NCBI GenBank assembly: GCA_023380515.1
Contig: JAMCRH010000182.1
Span: 1 to 57,014, forward strand
Direction: 5' to 3'
DNA length: 57,014 nucleotides
Source: Gammaproteobacteria bacterium
Lineage (GTDB): Bacteria; Pseudomonadota; Gammaproteobacteria; Enterobacterales; Alteromonadaceae
The first letter of the stretch is position 1. Each line of letters starts with the position of its first letter. The notes beneath the pieces were generated by a model, which saw only the letters and a list, made by a program, of their open reading frames with translations, was not told the DNA's origin and ran no database searches. Shown one piece after another: positions 8,636 through 17,398 of this stretch. The translations under genes and the position numbers were made by a program.

Positions 8636-8677
8636 TGCAAGCAATTCGATTTTGTAATCTGTAAGCTTGCAGTTTTT
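8636..8677 (+). terminator. Possible weak terminator after hipT
   Basis: TGCAAGC (8636-8642) can pair with GCTTGCA (8665-8671) across a long loop, followed by GTTTTTG. The loop is long for an intrinsic terminator, so this is tentative. Confidence 0.35.
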
Positions 8678-8749
8678 GTGATGGGTTGATAATTCTACAT
8701 AGGACGATTTCGATTTTCGGGCGACTACACGGAGGGTTGCGATTCGCTT

Positions 8750-9544
8750 ATGCGGTTACAAGGATATTTAGACAAGATAAAGCAGGGTAAGGCGATCGAT
8801 TTGCTCGCCTTTAAGCGCTACCTGCGCGGTTTGAACTTGAGCGTCGCCCATGAGATTGATGCGCTGCAAGCACGGCAGGTGAAGCCTGGACGTTATATGG
8901 TGGAGCATATACCCAAAGCTTTGCAGACAGCGCTCGATGCTTACGCTGATGTTTCAACCGATTCACGGGTTAGCGCTGCGCGACAAAACCGTAGTCATGC
9001 TGTGTCAGTGTCCGGTTCGATGCTGGTTGTTCGGCGCGGCACCAGCCATCCGGAAGTGGTGTTGATTGCGCCTGATGGCGCAGCTGTGGTGCCGTTCACG
9101 TGTTCGACGCGAGCATTGGTGATAGAGAACCTCGAGAACTTTCTTTTCATTGAGCAAACTGTGGCATTCTTGGCACGTCATTGCGGTTTTACTTGCGACC
9201 AGCTACGACAGACGGACATCATTTTCGCGAACGGTAGGCAAATAACCAACAAGCTGCATGCCAATTTCCTGCGCAATTATGAACAGGTCGATTTACTTCT
9301 TGATTTTGATCTCGGTGGATTTGAGATCGCCGCTTCACTTTTCAAACTACTTGCAGAAATATCCGGGCGTTATATTCTTCCTGATGATATTCAAAGTCGC
9401 TTAGAAAAAATTCAGTCGCCCATAGCGCATCATGAATTAGAGCGGATTGTTACGATTGCAAAAACACATGAGCGGCTGCTGGATGCTGCGATGATCATGA
9501 AACAATATCAGCGCGTTTTAGAACAGGAGAACTACCTTGAATAA
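8750..9544 (+). CDS. JetD/MksG-like TOPRIM protein, short form
   Basis: A 264-residue protein read as the nuclease-type subunit of an SMC defence complex. TOPRIM signatures are visible: an acidic residue after a hydrophobic strand, LVIENLENF (Glu126), and DFDLGG (Asp185, Asp187) preceding a helix, as in JetD/MksG, which nicks or cleaves plasmid DNA. It is clearly shorter than JetD proteins of the well-known Wadjet types (roughly 380-400 residues, recalled, not measured here), so the N-terminal arm is reduced. The ATG at 8750 follows GGAGGG at 8731-8736 with long spacing. It is the first gene of a D-C-A-B operon and overlaps the SMC gene by 8 bp. Confidence 0.65.
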   Translation: MRLQGYLDKIKQGKAIDLLAFKRYLRGLNLSVAHEIDALQARQVKPGRYMVEHIPKALQTALDAYADVSTDSRVSAARQNRSHAVSVSGSMLVVRRGTSHPEVVLIAPDGAAVVPFTCSTRALVIENLENFLFIEQTVAFLARHCGFTCDQLRQTDIIFANGRQITNKLHANFLRNYEQVDLLLDFDLGGFEIAASLFKLLAEISGRYILPDDIQSRLEKIQSPIAHHELERIVTIAKTHERLLDAAMIMKQYQRVLEQENYLE

Positions 9545-12431
9545 TGGACTATCCGCGACGGCCAACACCTCCGCCAATTTATTGGATGAAAAGTACAGTG
9601 TAAACACCCTGATTTGTGTCAACAGTGCCAAACACGGTTACTCGGAAATTCCGCTTGATAAACATATGGTTTTGTATGGCGAAAATAACATGGGGAAGAC
9701 AGTTACATTAAATATGATGAAGCTGGCGCTGTTCCCGGATACATCGTTTAAAAAGTGTGAGAGTAAGTTTGCTTTTCGGAGTAAAGACGGCACTTATCAT
9801 GGCACTGCCGCTTCTCATGCGTATTATTTCCCGTCGGATCAATCCTATATTATTGTTGAAGGCGAAAACCCTCATGGGGTGTATTGCATGGTCATGTTTC
9901 GTACCAAAGACTTTGGTTACGGACGTGTTTTTGTCGCTTCGACATTTGCGGAAATTCGTTACTTGTTCTGGCAAGATGATGACGGCAAATTCGCAGAAGA
10001 TTTGAAGTTTTCGACGATTTTAGCTGGCCTTAAAAAGTTTAAGCACAAGCAAATCACGGACGACAGTGAGTTGGCCCAAATTATGTTTGCCGGCTATCGC
10101 AGTAGTGACGATTTATCTCGTCGTTTTTGCGTATTCCCGTTTAGTGGCGATGTAACGAATGAAACGATTACGGCCTTTCGCCGCGTCTATCAATTAGCAT
10201 TTGATACCAACGACAATAAAGAAACGACATTGCCGATGGCGCTTGCCACGTTAATTGAAATGAAACGTGGACGTCCACAAGAACGTTTAGACGCGAATCT
10301 CATTGCTATGGCAGAAGAGCACGAGAAACTGCTATTGCGTGGTGAAGAGCTACAAGTTCTTGAGAATAGTAAGCCGCAGTGGCTTGAAGTGGAGCGAGTT
10401 CATTCTCGCTTAATTGAGGCGCACCAAACCTACTCGAAGCGTTATCATGCCATGTATCACGGTGCTGCGGCACAACTTGCAGAAGTCAATGCGATGCACG
10501 CTGAAAGCGTCGTGCAATATAATACAAAGAAAGACGCGCTGAATGCGTTAAAAGCACGTTGGAAAGACACTGATAACCAAGTGAAAGTTCATTCTGGCGA
10601 ATTAAAACGGGCGCAACGCGATTTGCAGGTACTGGATGACAAGCTGGTTAAAGCGAAGGCAATTCATGCTGGCTACGGCTCGCTTTCAACCGCCGAAATT
10701 GTGGATATTCTAAACGATATGGAAGCTGAGCTGCGGGAAAAGCTGGCCTCCTATCAAGACCAAGAAAAGTTGCAAAGCCGTTTTACCGCGATTACCCGCC
10801 GAAAGCAAAGCAATTCGGAGCGGTTGGGGAAATTAAACGCACAATTAGCGGGCTCACAGCAAACCTTGGCAGCGCAATTATCACCGCATGCACAAACGAT
10901 TGTGCACTCACTGAATGAAACCTTAGCTCATGCACCGCTGCAGTTAAGCGACGACGCTATCGCCGGGTTTGAGCAGTTTACGGCGTTATTTGATGCACAC
11001 GAAAACGGCCTGTTAATGCTGCAAGCGCAAATGCTTCATGGTTTGCGCGTGAAGCCATTCAACGCAGTTGAGCAACGTGCGCGAATTGAGCGTGAGGTGA
11101 TCGACTTAACCAATAAAGTTGACGATGATAGCCATGAGCTCACCGAGATTAAAGCCAGCCTATCGGGGCAAAATGCGCAACAACAACTTGAGAAAATTCG
11201 CCAAGAACTGGCTGCAACAGAAGCTGATTTACGCCTTATTCAGGGGCTCTCAACGTTTGCCCATGATCTGCCGGAGAAGCAGCATCAAGTAACCGAGTTA
11301 GAAGCTGAGCATGCGCTGTTACAAGCAAAGGCGCTTGAATTAGCCACGCAAATGGAACCGCTAGAGTATGAATATAATGAATTAACGCGGCAAATTAGTC
11401 GCATTGAAGCTGACTTAAAGGTGTTAACGACGGCGAATGCTCGGTTGGAGCGTATTCGCCAGCACTGCTCGCCCGCGTCGACCAATCCGCAGTTATTCGA
11501 CTCGGTGACCATTTCAGAACAAAGCTTAGACGAGTTGGACGAGCTCGCCAAAAGCATTCATCATCAATTAACAGCTTTCCATACGGAATTTGAGCGCTTA
11601 GTTATGGCGGTCAAGCACCCCGACATTGAACTTTTTATTTCGCGTACAAGTTTAGCGGATTACAGTGAAGACATGCAGCGCTTGAATAAAGTGTTCACTG
11701 CACTTGATTACGATTTCAATCAGCATAAACAAAATATTCGCACCCACAATGAAATTGTGAACAGTCAATTACGCGAGCTACGTGATGCTGAAGAGCAAAT
11801 TCGCAATATGGCAGCGGCCATTAACCAAGATTTGAACAGTAAACAAATCTCAAATCTTTCCGAAGTAGCACTCGACATTAAACTTCGGTCTAGCTTTATG
11901 TCGTTATTGGAAAAACTCGACAAGCATAATATTGAAGACGACTCGTTAGCAGAGCGCTCTTTTTATGAAGAAATTCTGGCGTTTGCAAATAAGCACATCA
12001 ACAAGCAATCGCGCCGGATTAAACTTGCCGATATCATTGAGCGGGTGGATTACAGCTATCGCCTTTCCGGCTCCGATAAGCGCGTCACTGAAGGACAGTC
12101 GGGCGGTACCACAAGTGCCGTGACTGCGTTTGTTTTGTCGATTTTGCTCAAACAAATTGTCTCGCTAAACTATTCAATGCGGTTGCCTATTGTCGTCGAT
12201 GAAATTGGCACGCTCGATTCGAAAAATACGAAATCAGTGGTGAATCAAATTATTGACCATGGTTTTACCTTGTTTTGCGCAACGCCAAATTTCTCGCCAA
12301 GCTTGAACCGCATCGTTGGTCGTACACTGACGCTCGATGCTGTGAAGGTTCCCGAGGTATGTGTCGAAGAATGTTCCATCCACATTTTGCCGCGCCACAT
12401 TAATTATTTTGGGACTCATCATGAAGCTTAA
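9537..12431 (+). CDS. SMC-like ATPase, MksB/JetC-type
   Basis: A 964-residue SMC-family ATPase, shorter than MukB (about 1480) and near MksB in size. The Walker A motif is GENNMGKT (48-55), the ABC signature EGQSGG is at 852-857, and Walker B ends LPIVVDE (Asp888, Glu889). About residues 260-800 are Gln/Glu/Leu-rich coiled coil. The C-terminal CATPNFSPSLNRIVGRTLTL is the usual switch/H-loop region. The start is TTG at 9537 with AGGAG at 9525-9529, overlapping the TOPRIM gene by 8 bp. Partners follow directly: a kleisin and a MukE-like subunit. Such complexes extrude DNA loops and target circular plasmids for cleavage; that role here is inferred from family. Confidence 0.8.
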   Translation: MNNGLSATANTSANLLDEKYSVNTLICVNSAKHGYSEIPLDKHMVLYGENNMGKTVTLNMMKLALFPDTSFKKCESKFAFRSKDGTYHGTAASHAYYFPSDQSYIIVEGENPHGVYCMVMFRTKDFGYGRVFVASTFAEIRYLFWQDDDGKFAEDLKFSTILAGLKKFKHKQITDDSELAQIMFAGYRSSDDLSRRFCVFPFSGDVTNETITAFRRVYQLAFDTNDNKETTLPMALATLIEMKRGRPQERLDANLIAMAEEHEKLLLRGEELQVLENSKPQWLEVERVHSRLIEAHQTYSKRYHAMYHGAAAQLAEVNAMHAESVVQYNTKKDALNALKARWKDTDNQVKVHSGELKRAQRDLQVLDDKLVKAKAIHAGYGSLSTAEIVDILNDMEAELREKLASYQDQEKLQSRFTAITRRKQSNSERLGKLNAQLAGSQQTLAAQLSPHAQTIVHSLNETLAHAPLQLSDDAIAGFEQFTALFDAHENGLLMLQAQMLHGLRVKPFNAVEQRARIEREVIDLTNKVDDDSHELTEIKASLSGQNAQQQLEKIRQELAATEADLRLIQGLSTFAHDLPEKQHQVTELEAEHALLQAKALELATQMEPLEYEYNELTRQISRIEADLKVLTTANARLERIRQHCSPASTNPQLFDSVTISEQSLDELDELAKSIHHQLTAFHTEFERLVMAVKHPDIELFISRTSLADYSEDMQRLNKVFTALDYDFNQHKQNIRTHNEIVNSQLRELRDAEEQIRNMAAAINQDLNSKQISNLSEVALDIKLRSSFMSLLEKLDKHNIEDDSLAERSFYEEILAFANKHINKQSRRIKLADIIERVDYSYRLSGSDKRVTEGQSGGTTSAVTAFVLSILLKQIVSLNYSMRLPIVVDEIGTLDSKNTKSVVNQIIDHGFTLFCATPNFSPSLNRIVGRTLTLDAVKVPEVCVEECSIHILPRHINYFGTHHEA

Positions 12432-13839
12432 TCGCGACGTTTTAGTCAATGCGATATTGCGGCATCAAAGCGTTTTTCTGCGAATCCTCGACAGCATTGA
12501 TACAGGCGGTGGCGCAAATGAATTTCCTGAGTCGGAGTACTTGCGTCTTTATAACCAAGAAATTTGTCGTGACGACGATGAAAACGTGCACAATCATCTA
12601 GCAATCAATACCTTGCTAGAAAACGGTGTGTTTATTCACAATAACCGTTCATCGGGGACGATTACAGTCGAGCGTGTGATTATCGATTTATTGCGATTTA
12701 TTGATGTAAAACGGCGCCGAGAGTTAACTTCGGCCGATTTTGAGTCGATGCGCTCGCAACTTTACTCAGCCGTGTCTCGCTTAGACTTAACCGAATTTGG
12801 TGATGATGATTACAGCGAAAATATGCAAACGGTGAATCAGATCATTAGTGAGATTCATTCGAAGGTTCGTTCCAACGTCGACACCTTAACCGCGCAGGTG
12901 GGCACGATTGCTGAGCGTTATGAAAACCTCCAAGAACATCAAGGCGACTATAACGTTGCGGAACTATATGATGCAATATCGAGATTGTACGAGCGCTTTG
13001 TCTTACCATGCTTAGAATTTATTAGCCCGAAAGTGACAATGGTGCAAACGCGGACGTTTTCGCAAACGATGGACGATCTGATTCATTATCACAGTAAGCG
13101 TTACGCCCAGAACAAAGTGGCCCGAGAAATAGGCTATCGGCGCACGGCAATTACCAGTTACTACAAAGATATTCGTGAATTGGCCGGGCGGTTGGAGCGG
13201 TATGCGCTGTATTTGGACCGCGATCGTCAGCAGTTTTTAGCCGTCGAAAAGGCTTATCAGGCCCTCGACGAGACCCTACAGCCCCTTCGTCATGGCAAGC
13301 GTCGTAGCCGATTACTTACGCCTACAATGCCATTTTTCGCTCAGTTTCAGACGTTTGCTGGTTTACGTACGTTTCGCGCGACCTACTCGGCTCGCTTGAA
13401 TTGGAGTGCAAAGCATACACCAATGCAGGCGCGCGAATATTTGCGCTCGATCCCAGACAAAATAAGCGACGAGCCACCCGTTCAGCGATTAAAGCCAGTG
13501 GCCGCTGCGCCGGATCCATCTTTGCTTCGGCAACAACACATAGCGTCGGTTCTTGATACAGCATTACAATCCGTTGATATTTTCAGCGATGATATAACGG
13601 ATATTTATGCTTACGTTGACAGTTTTTTGCGCACGACACTTGATGATTTTAGCCTCGTGGATACCTTGTATGGTTACCATAGTTTTCTCGCCTTTATCGA
13701 TATGGGCGATGTGACTGTGGCTTATTCTGGTGAACGAAATCGGCTCGAAGACGACAAATATTACTTCGATTATTTAATTCCGAGTATTTCTGCCGAAGTC
13801 AGTAGCGGCGAAGCACATAAGGAGGTGGGGCATGTTTAA
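12421..13839 (+). CDS. MukF/MksF/JetA-like kleisin subunit
   Basis: A 472-residue protein read as the kleisin of the SMC complex. The ATG at 12421 (MKLNRDVLV) overlaps the SMC gene by 11 bp; an upstream in-frame start at 12361 lies deep within that gene and is rejected. The N-terminal about 110 residues look like a winged-helix domain (HLAINTLLENGVFIHNN, ITVERVIIDLLRF), followed by long helices (DTLTAQVGTIAERYENL) as in MukF/MksF. The assignment leans heavily on position between an SMC gene and a MukE-like gene, since the sequence is divergent. It overlaps the next gene by 8 bp. Confidence 0.65.
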   Translation: MKLNRDVLVNAILRHQSVFLRILDSIDTGGGANEFPESEYLRLYNQEICRDDDENVHNHLAINTLLENGVFIHNNRSSGTITVERVIIDLLRFIDVKRRRELTSADFESMRSQLYSAVSRLDLTEFGDDDYSENMQTVNQIISEIHSKVRSNVDTLTAQVGTIAERYENLQEHQGDYNVAELYDAISRLYERFVLPCLEFISPKVTMVQTRTFSQTMDDLIHYHSKRYAQNKVAREIGYRRTAITSYYKDIRELAGRLERYALYLDRDRQQFLAVEKAYQALDETLQPLRHGKRRSRLLTPTMPFFAQFQTFAGLRTFRATYSARLNWSAKHTPMQAREYLRSIPDKISDEPPVQRLKPVAAAPDPSLLRQQHIASVLDTALQSVDIFSDDITDIYAYVDSFLRTTLDDFSLVDTLYGYHSFLAFIDMGDVTVAYSGERNRLEDDKYYFDYLIPSISAEVSSGEAHKEVGHV

Positions 13840-14368
13840 TCAAGCGCTAAGTGTGGAGCTGTTCAAAGAGCTCACGAATGGTCGCGTGATCAATAAATAC
13901 AAGTTGCAGAATAACGGCGAAGAAACCGAAAACGAGCTGTTCACCGAAGTGATGAGTAATCTCGACACGTATCGGTTGCAATATCGCATGTCCGGTTATG
14001 AACTGATTGAACACGAAGACTATTTCTATATTCGTGATGCCGATGTGAGTTTTGATGATTTGCAGTCGGATATCACCATGAAAGTGAGCGTTTTGCTTAT
14101 TTTACTTGGCAAATACGTGAACGATAAAGGTTATATTTTAAGCAAGCTTACATCGACAGCCGGCGGTTTGTCTGACGCCGACCTGGATGAAATTGAAGCC
14201 TTACCAAACACCATTGAGCTGATGGAAAAATGCGACTTCAAAAAGGGTTTCAAGCACGCATTTAAGAGCAGCTTAGTTGATCGCAATATCATGTTACAAA
14301 AGCCTACCGATGGCCGCTACGTATTGAGCGCCGCCGGCCGCGCGTTTTTCGCCGCGTTAACTTGTTGA
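13832..14368 (+). CDS. MukE/MksE/JetB-like subunit
   Basis: A 178-residue protein read as the MukE-type winged-helix partner of the kleisin. It is entered through a strong AAGGAGGTGGGG ribosome binding site at about 13819-13830, inside the end of the kleisin gene. Sequence blocks fitting the family: DITMKVSVLLILLGKYVNDKGY followed by a C-terminal winged-helix-like segment ending in DGRYVLSAAGRAFF (a beta-hairpin wing then helix). In MksE/JetB this subunit binds the kleisin and DNA. It is the last gene of the operon and faces the his operon. Confidence 0.65.
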   Translation: MFNQALSVELFKELTNGRVINKYKLQNNGEETENELFTEVMSNLDTYRLQYRMSGYELIEHEDYFYIRDADVSFDDLQSDITMKVSVLLILLGKYVNDKGYILSKLTSTAGGLSDADLDEIEALPNTIELMEKCDFKKGFKHAFKSSLVDRNIMLQKPTDGRYVLSAAGRAFFAALTC

Positions 14369-14373
14369 TGGCT

Positions 14374-14412
14374 GGCGACTAATTAGTGCAAATATCGCAC
14401 AAACTAGTCGCC
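14374..14412. repeat. Nested inverted repeat at the island / his-operon junction
   Basis: An outer 8-bp stem GGCGACTA / TAGTCGCC encloses an inner GTGC / GCAC stem. No T-run follows on either strand, so it is not a typical intrinsic terminator. It lies 6 bp after the last gene of the SMC operon. Confidence 0.6.
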
Positions 14413-14524
14413 CTAATCGCTAAAAATAATCAATTATCACCAACGCCGCCATATTCTAATTATTTTTCATCTTAAGAAAGTCTTTTTCACGACACTGGAA
14501 GCAATAGCTTTGGATGCTATCGAG

Positions 14525-14546
14525 TAATCATTATGCATAGTGATTA
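14525..14546. repeat. Near-perfect 22-bp palindrome downstream of hisI
   Basis: TAATCA-TTATGCATAG-TGATTA is complementary at 10 of 11 pairs, with central TATGCATA. Role unknown: binding site or mRNA 3' structure. The rest of 14369-14563 shows no gene. Confidence 0.5.
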
Positions 14547-14563
14547 GAGAATAGCGCGCAGCG

Positions 14564-15193
14564 TTATTTCTTCCGCGCGCGCAGTACGTTTATGACATCA
14601 CTAAGCCGTAAGTCACGGGCTTGCAGCACCACGGTTAAGTGGTAGAGCAGGTCGGCACTTTCATTGAGCAGGGCGTCGTCGTCTTGGGCGACGGCGGCGA
14701 GCGCGACTTCAACGCCTTCTTCCCCAACTTTTTGTGCGCAGCGGCGAATGCCACTGGCGAGCAATTCGGCGGTGTAGCTGCTGCCGGCATCGCCGTTGGC
14801 CAGTTCTGCTTTGCGCTGTTTCACCGTATTTTCCAACTCAATCAATTCACTGATGGCCGGAAACTCCGGCGGAAGCCAGCAACTTTCAGTGCCCAAGTGG
14901 CACGTTGGGCCATGGGGTTTCGCTAATACCAGCAGCGAGTCTTGGTCGCAGTCGGCAGTGATCGACACGAGTTCAAGTACATGTCCTGAGCTTTCGCCTT
15001 TGGTCCAGAGGCGTTGTTTGCTGCGGCTGAAGAAGGTGACTTGACCACTCTGCAGCGTGTGATTCAGCGCTTCGCGGTTCATGTAGCCTTGCATGAGGGC
15101 ACGGCCGCTGACGCTGTCTTGCACCACAGCGGGCAGTAGCTCGTCCATTTTTTGCCACGCCAGTTGCTCGAGGTTATTGCCATCAACAATCAT
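14564..15193 (-). CDS. hisI: Bifunctional phosphoribosyl-AMP cyclohydrolase / phosphoribosyl-ATP diphosphatase
   Basis: A 209-residue HisIE protein catalysing steps 2 and 3 of histidine synthesis. The cyclohydrolase half occupies about residues 1-120 (LLPAVVQDSVSGRALMQGYMN, VTFFSRSKQRLWTKGE, with Cys/His zinc ligands in SITADCDQDSLL and GPTCHLG). The pyrophosphohydrolase half follows (KVGEEGVEVALAA, ESADLLYHLTVVL). It is the last gene of the his operon but is separated from hisF by 95 bp that carries two dyad elements. Confidence 0.95.
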   Translation of the reverse strand: MIVDGNNLEQLAWQKMDELLPAVVQDSVSGRALMQGYMNREALNHTLQSGQVTFFSRSKQRLWTKGESSGHVLELVSITADCDQDSLLVLAKPHGPTCHLGTESCWLPPEFPAISELIELENTVKQRKAELANGDAGSSYTAELLASGIRRCAQKVGEEGVEVALAAVAQDDDALLNESADLLYHLTVVLQARDLRLSDVINVLRARKK

Positions 15194-15207
15194 GTTGGAT
15201 CCCTTTT

Positions 15208-15260
15208 AAAGTGAATTCTGTTCAGGTTAGGTGTTATACAAAGTGAATTGTATTCATGTT
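15208..15260. promoter_or_regulatory. Two similar dyad elements between hisF and hisI
   Basis: Two 21-bp direct copies (15208-15228 and 15240-15260) agree at 18 positions. Each carries a dyad: TGAATTCTGTTCA and TGAATTGTATTCA. GGTTAGG (15224-15230) and CCTAACC (15263-15269) add a further inverted pair. The half-site TGAAT/ATTCA recalls ArgR boxes, but the 3-bp spacing is one base short. Regulator unidentified. Confidence 0.4.
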
Positions 15261-15288
15261 GGCCTAACCTAGCTGCGCAAGCAGAAGG

Positions 15289-16062
15289 TTAAGGCCGAAT
15301 AATCACACCAGCGCTGCGTAGCTCGGTTTTCAAGTCTGGAATTGCAATCACGCCTTTGTGAAATACCGAGGCAGCGAGTGCACCGTCGACATTGGCCTGT
15401 TGAAACACGTCGACAAAATGCTCAACCGCACCAGCACCGCCTGAGGCGATCAGCGGTACGTCGCAGCGCTCACGAATGGCATGCAACTGAGCAATGTCGT
15501 AGCCATTGCGCACGCCGTCCTGGTTCATGCAGTTCAGCACGATTTCACCAGCACCACGGGCGATAACTTCCTCCACCCAGTCGGCGGTTTGCCAGCTGGT
15601 TTTCTGGGTGCGAGTTTCGTCACCGGTAAACTGGTAAACATCGTAGGTATTGGTGTCTTGATTGTAAAAGCTGTCAATGCCGATCACCACACATTGTTGG
15701 CCAAACTCAGACACGAGTTCGTTAATCAGCTCCGGGCGGCGCAAGGCCGGCGAATTGACGGAAATTTTATCCGCGCCCATGGCCAGAATTTCCCGCGCTT
15801 GTTCAATCGACTGAATGCCACCGGCAACGGCGAACGGGATGTTAATCACTTCGGCAACGCGGCTGACCCAGGACTTGTCGACGACACGGCCGTCGGACGA
15901 CGCGGTGATGTCATAAAAGACTAGTTCGTCGGCACCTTCTTCGGCGTAACGCTTCGCCAGCGGCACGATGTCACCGACGATTTCGTGGTTACGAAACTGT
16001 ACGCCTTTAACCACCTGACCGTCGCGGACGTCGAGGCACGGAATTATGCGTTTTGCCAGCAT
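15289..16062 (-). CDS. hisF: Imidazole glycerol phosphate synthase cyclase subunit
   Basis: A 257-residue (beta/alpha)8 barrel that uses ammonia from HisH to form imidazole glycerol phosphate and AICAR. The N-terminus [15 protein letters not shown] contains the catalytic Asp of the family. [10 protein letters not shown] and [13 protein letters not shown] are the two phosphate-binding motifs of the half-barrels. The start overlaps the end of hisA by 19 bp, so translation is probably coupled. Length is typical. Confidence 0.97.
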   Translation of the reverse strand: MLAKRIIPCLDVRDGQVVKGVQFRNHEIVGDIVPLAKRYAEEGADELVFYDITASSDGRVVDKSWVSRVAEVINIPFAVAGGIQSIEQAREILAMGADKISVNSPALRRPELINELVSEFGQQCVVIGIDSFYNQDTNTYDVYQFTGDETRTQKTSWQTADWVEEVIARGAGEIVLNCMNQDGVRNGYDIAQLHAIRERCDVPLIASGGAGAVEHFVDVFQQANVDGALAASVFHKGVIAIPDLKTELRSAGVIIRP

Positions 16063-16781
16063 GTGAGTGCCTCCGGTAAGGTGAATTGGCCGGTCAGTAA
16101 CGACTTACCGAGAATGACGCTGTCGCAGTTCGCTCTTTTCAGGGTTTCCAGCTCGGCTAAGCTGGCCACACCGCCAGACGCTTGCCAAATAATGCTTGGG
16201 TAGGCGCGTTTGAGATCGCGGTACAGCTCAACATTGCTGCCGGCTAAGGTGCCGTCGCGGCTAATGTCCGTGCAGAGCACGTGCTTGAGGCCGCGCGCTT
16301 GATAGCGGTCGAGCACGTCTTCAAGACGCACTTCGCTGGTACTTTGCCAGCCGTGGGTGGCGAGCCAGCGATTGCCTTGCTCGTCGATATTGATATCGAG
16401 CGCTAAGACAATCGCTTCCGGACCAAACTCGTCGAGCCAACCGAGGACTTCGTCGACGGCGGTCACGGCTTTCGAGCCAATCACCGCGCGCTGAACGCCG
16501 GCGGCTAATAAGTCGGCCACGTCTTGGCGACTGCGAATACCGCCGCCGGTTTGAATCGGTAAGCCGGTGGTGGTGACAATTTCTGTGAGCAAACTTAGCT
16601 GGCGCTTGCTGGTGTCGCGGGCGCCGTCAAGGTCGACTAAGTGCAGAAACTCAGCGCCTTCGTCACGGTATTTTACAGCAATCGCCACCGGGTTACTGTG
16701 ATAGGTGGTTTGCTGATTAAAGTCGCCTTTGAGCAGACGAACGACGTTGCCGTCAATTAAATCAAGTGCTGGAATTAGCAT
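16044..16781 (-). CDS. hisA: Phosphoribosylformimino-AICAR isomerase
   Basis: A 245-residue (beta/alpha)8 barrel that isomerises ProFAR to [21 protein letters not shown] at the start holds the catalytic Asp8, and the central [10 protein letters not shown] holds the second catalytic Asp. Phosphate-binding motifs are IQTGGGIRS and WQASGGVAS. It overlaps hisH by 7 bp and hisF by 19 bp. Confidence 0.97.
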   Translation of the reverse strand: MLIPALDLIDGNVVRLLKGDFNQQTTYHSNPVAIAVKYRDEGAEFLHLVDLDGARDTSKRQLSLLTEIVTTTGLPIQTGGGIRSRQDVADLLAAGVQRAVIGSKAVTAVDEVLGWLDEFGPEAIVLALDINIDEQGNRWLATHGWQSTSEVRLEDVLDRYQARGLKHVLCTDISRDGTLAGSNVELYRDLKRAYPSIIWQASGGVASLAELETLKRANCDSVILGKSLLTGQFTLPEALTCWQNA

Positions 16782-17398
16782 GTGAACTCCAAGAAATTCT
16801 GTAAAACACGGGCACCGTCGGCACCAGAGCGCTCGGGGTGGAATTGCACACCGAGGAAATTGCCGTTGGCAATGGCCGCTGCAAATGGTTGGCCATAGTC
16901 GCAGCTGGCAATGGTGGCGCCGTCAACCGGCGCGGCAAAGCTATGCACGAAGTAGAACCAGGGTTGCTCGAGGCCTGCGAACAGCGGGTGGTCGGTTACT
17001 TCAGTACGGTTCCAGCCCATGTGCGGCAATGGCAAGCCCGCTTGGCTGCGCAGGCGCTCGATGTGTGTTGGAATCACACCAAGGGCAGGTACTGGCTCAG
17101 CAGCACGGGTTTCGGTGGAATAGCGCGTGAGCATTTGCATGCCCAAACAAATACCCAGCACCGGCTGCGTTAAGCTTTGTAAGGTGCTGACCAAGTCAAT
17201 TTCGTGCAAGGCGCGCATGGCGGCTTCAGCAGTGCCGACACCGGGCAACACCACACGTTCAGCATTGCGGATGACTTCTGGGTCAGCACTAATGACGGGT
17301 TCAACGCCGAGGCGGCGAAATGCAAACGCCACCGAGGCTAAGTTGGCAACCCGGGTATTGACGATAACCAAGTTGTTGTTTACGGCGGACGTACTCAT
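16775..17398 (-). CDS. hisH: Imidazole glycerol phosphate synthase glutamine amidotransferase subunit
   Basis: A 207-residue class I glutaminase that supplies ammonia to HisF. The nucleophile Cys is in GICLGMQML and the His/Glu pair in FHPERSG, completing the Cys-His-Glu triad. The start overlaps the hisB stop by 4 bp (ATGA). Confidence 0.97.
   Translation of the reverse strand: MSTSAVNNNLVIVNTRVANLASVAFAFRRLGVEPVISADPEVIRNAERVVLPGVGTAEAAMRALHEIDLVSTLQSLTQPVLGICLGMQMLTRYSTETRAAEPVPALGVIPTHIERLRSQAGLPLPHMGWNRTEVTDHPLFAGLEQPWFYFVHSFAAPVDGATIASCDYGQPFAAAIANGNFLGVQFHPERSGADGARVLQNFLEFTC

Noticed and set aside
12361..12420. N-terminal extension of the kleisin gene
   Set aside because: It would overlap the SMC gene by 71 bp; the ATG at 12421 fits the short overlaps elsewhere in the operon.
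15240..15260. ArgR box in the hisF-hisI gap
   Set aside because: Half-sites look right but the spacing is one base too short and ArgR control of his genes is not expected; left as an unidentified dyad.
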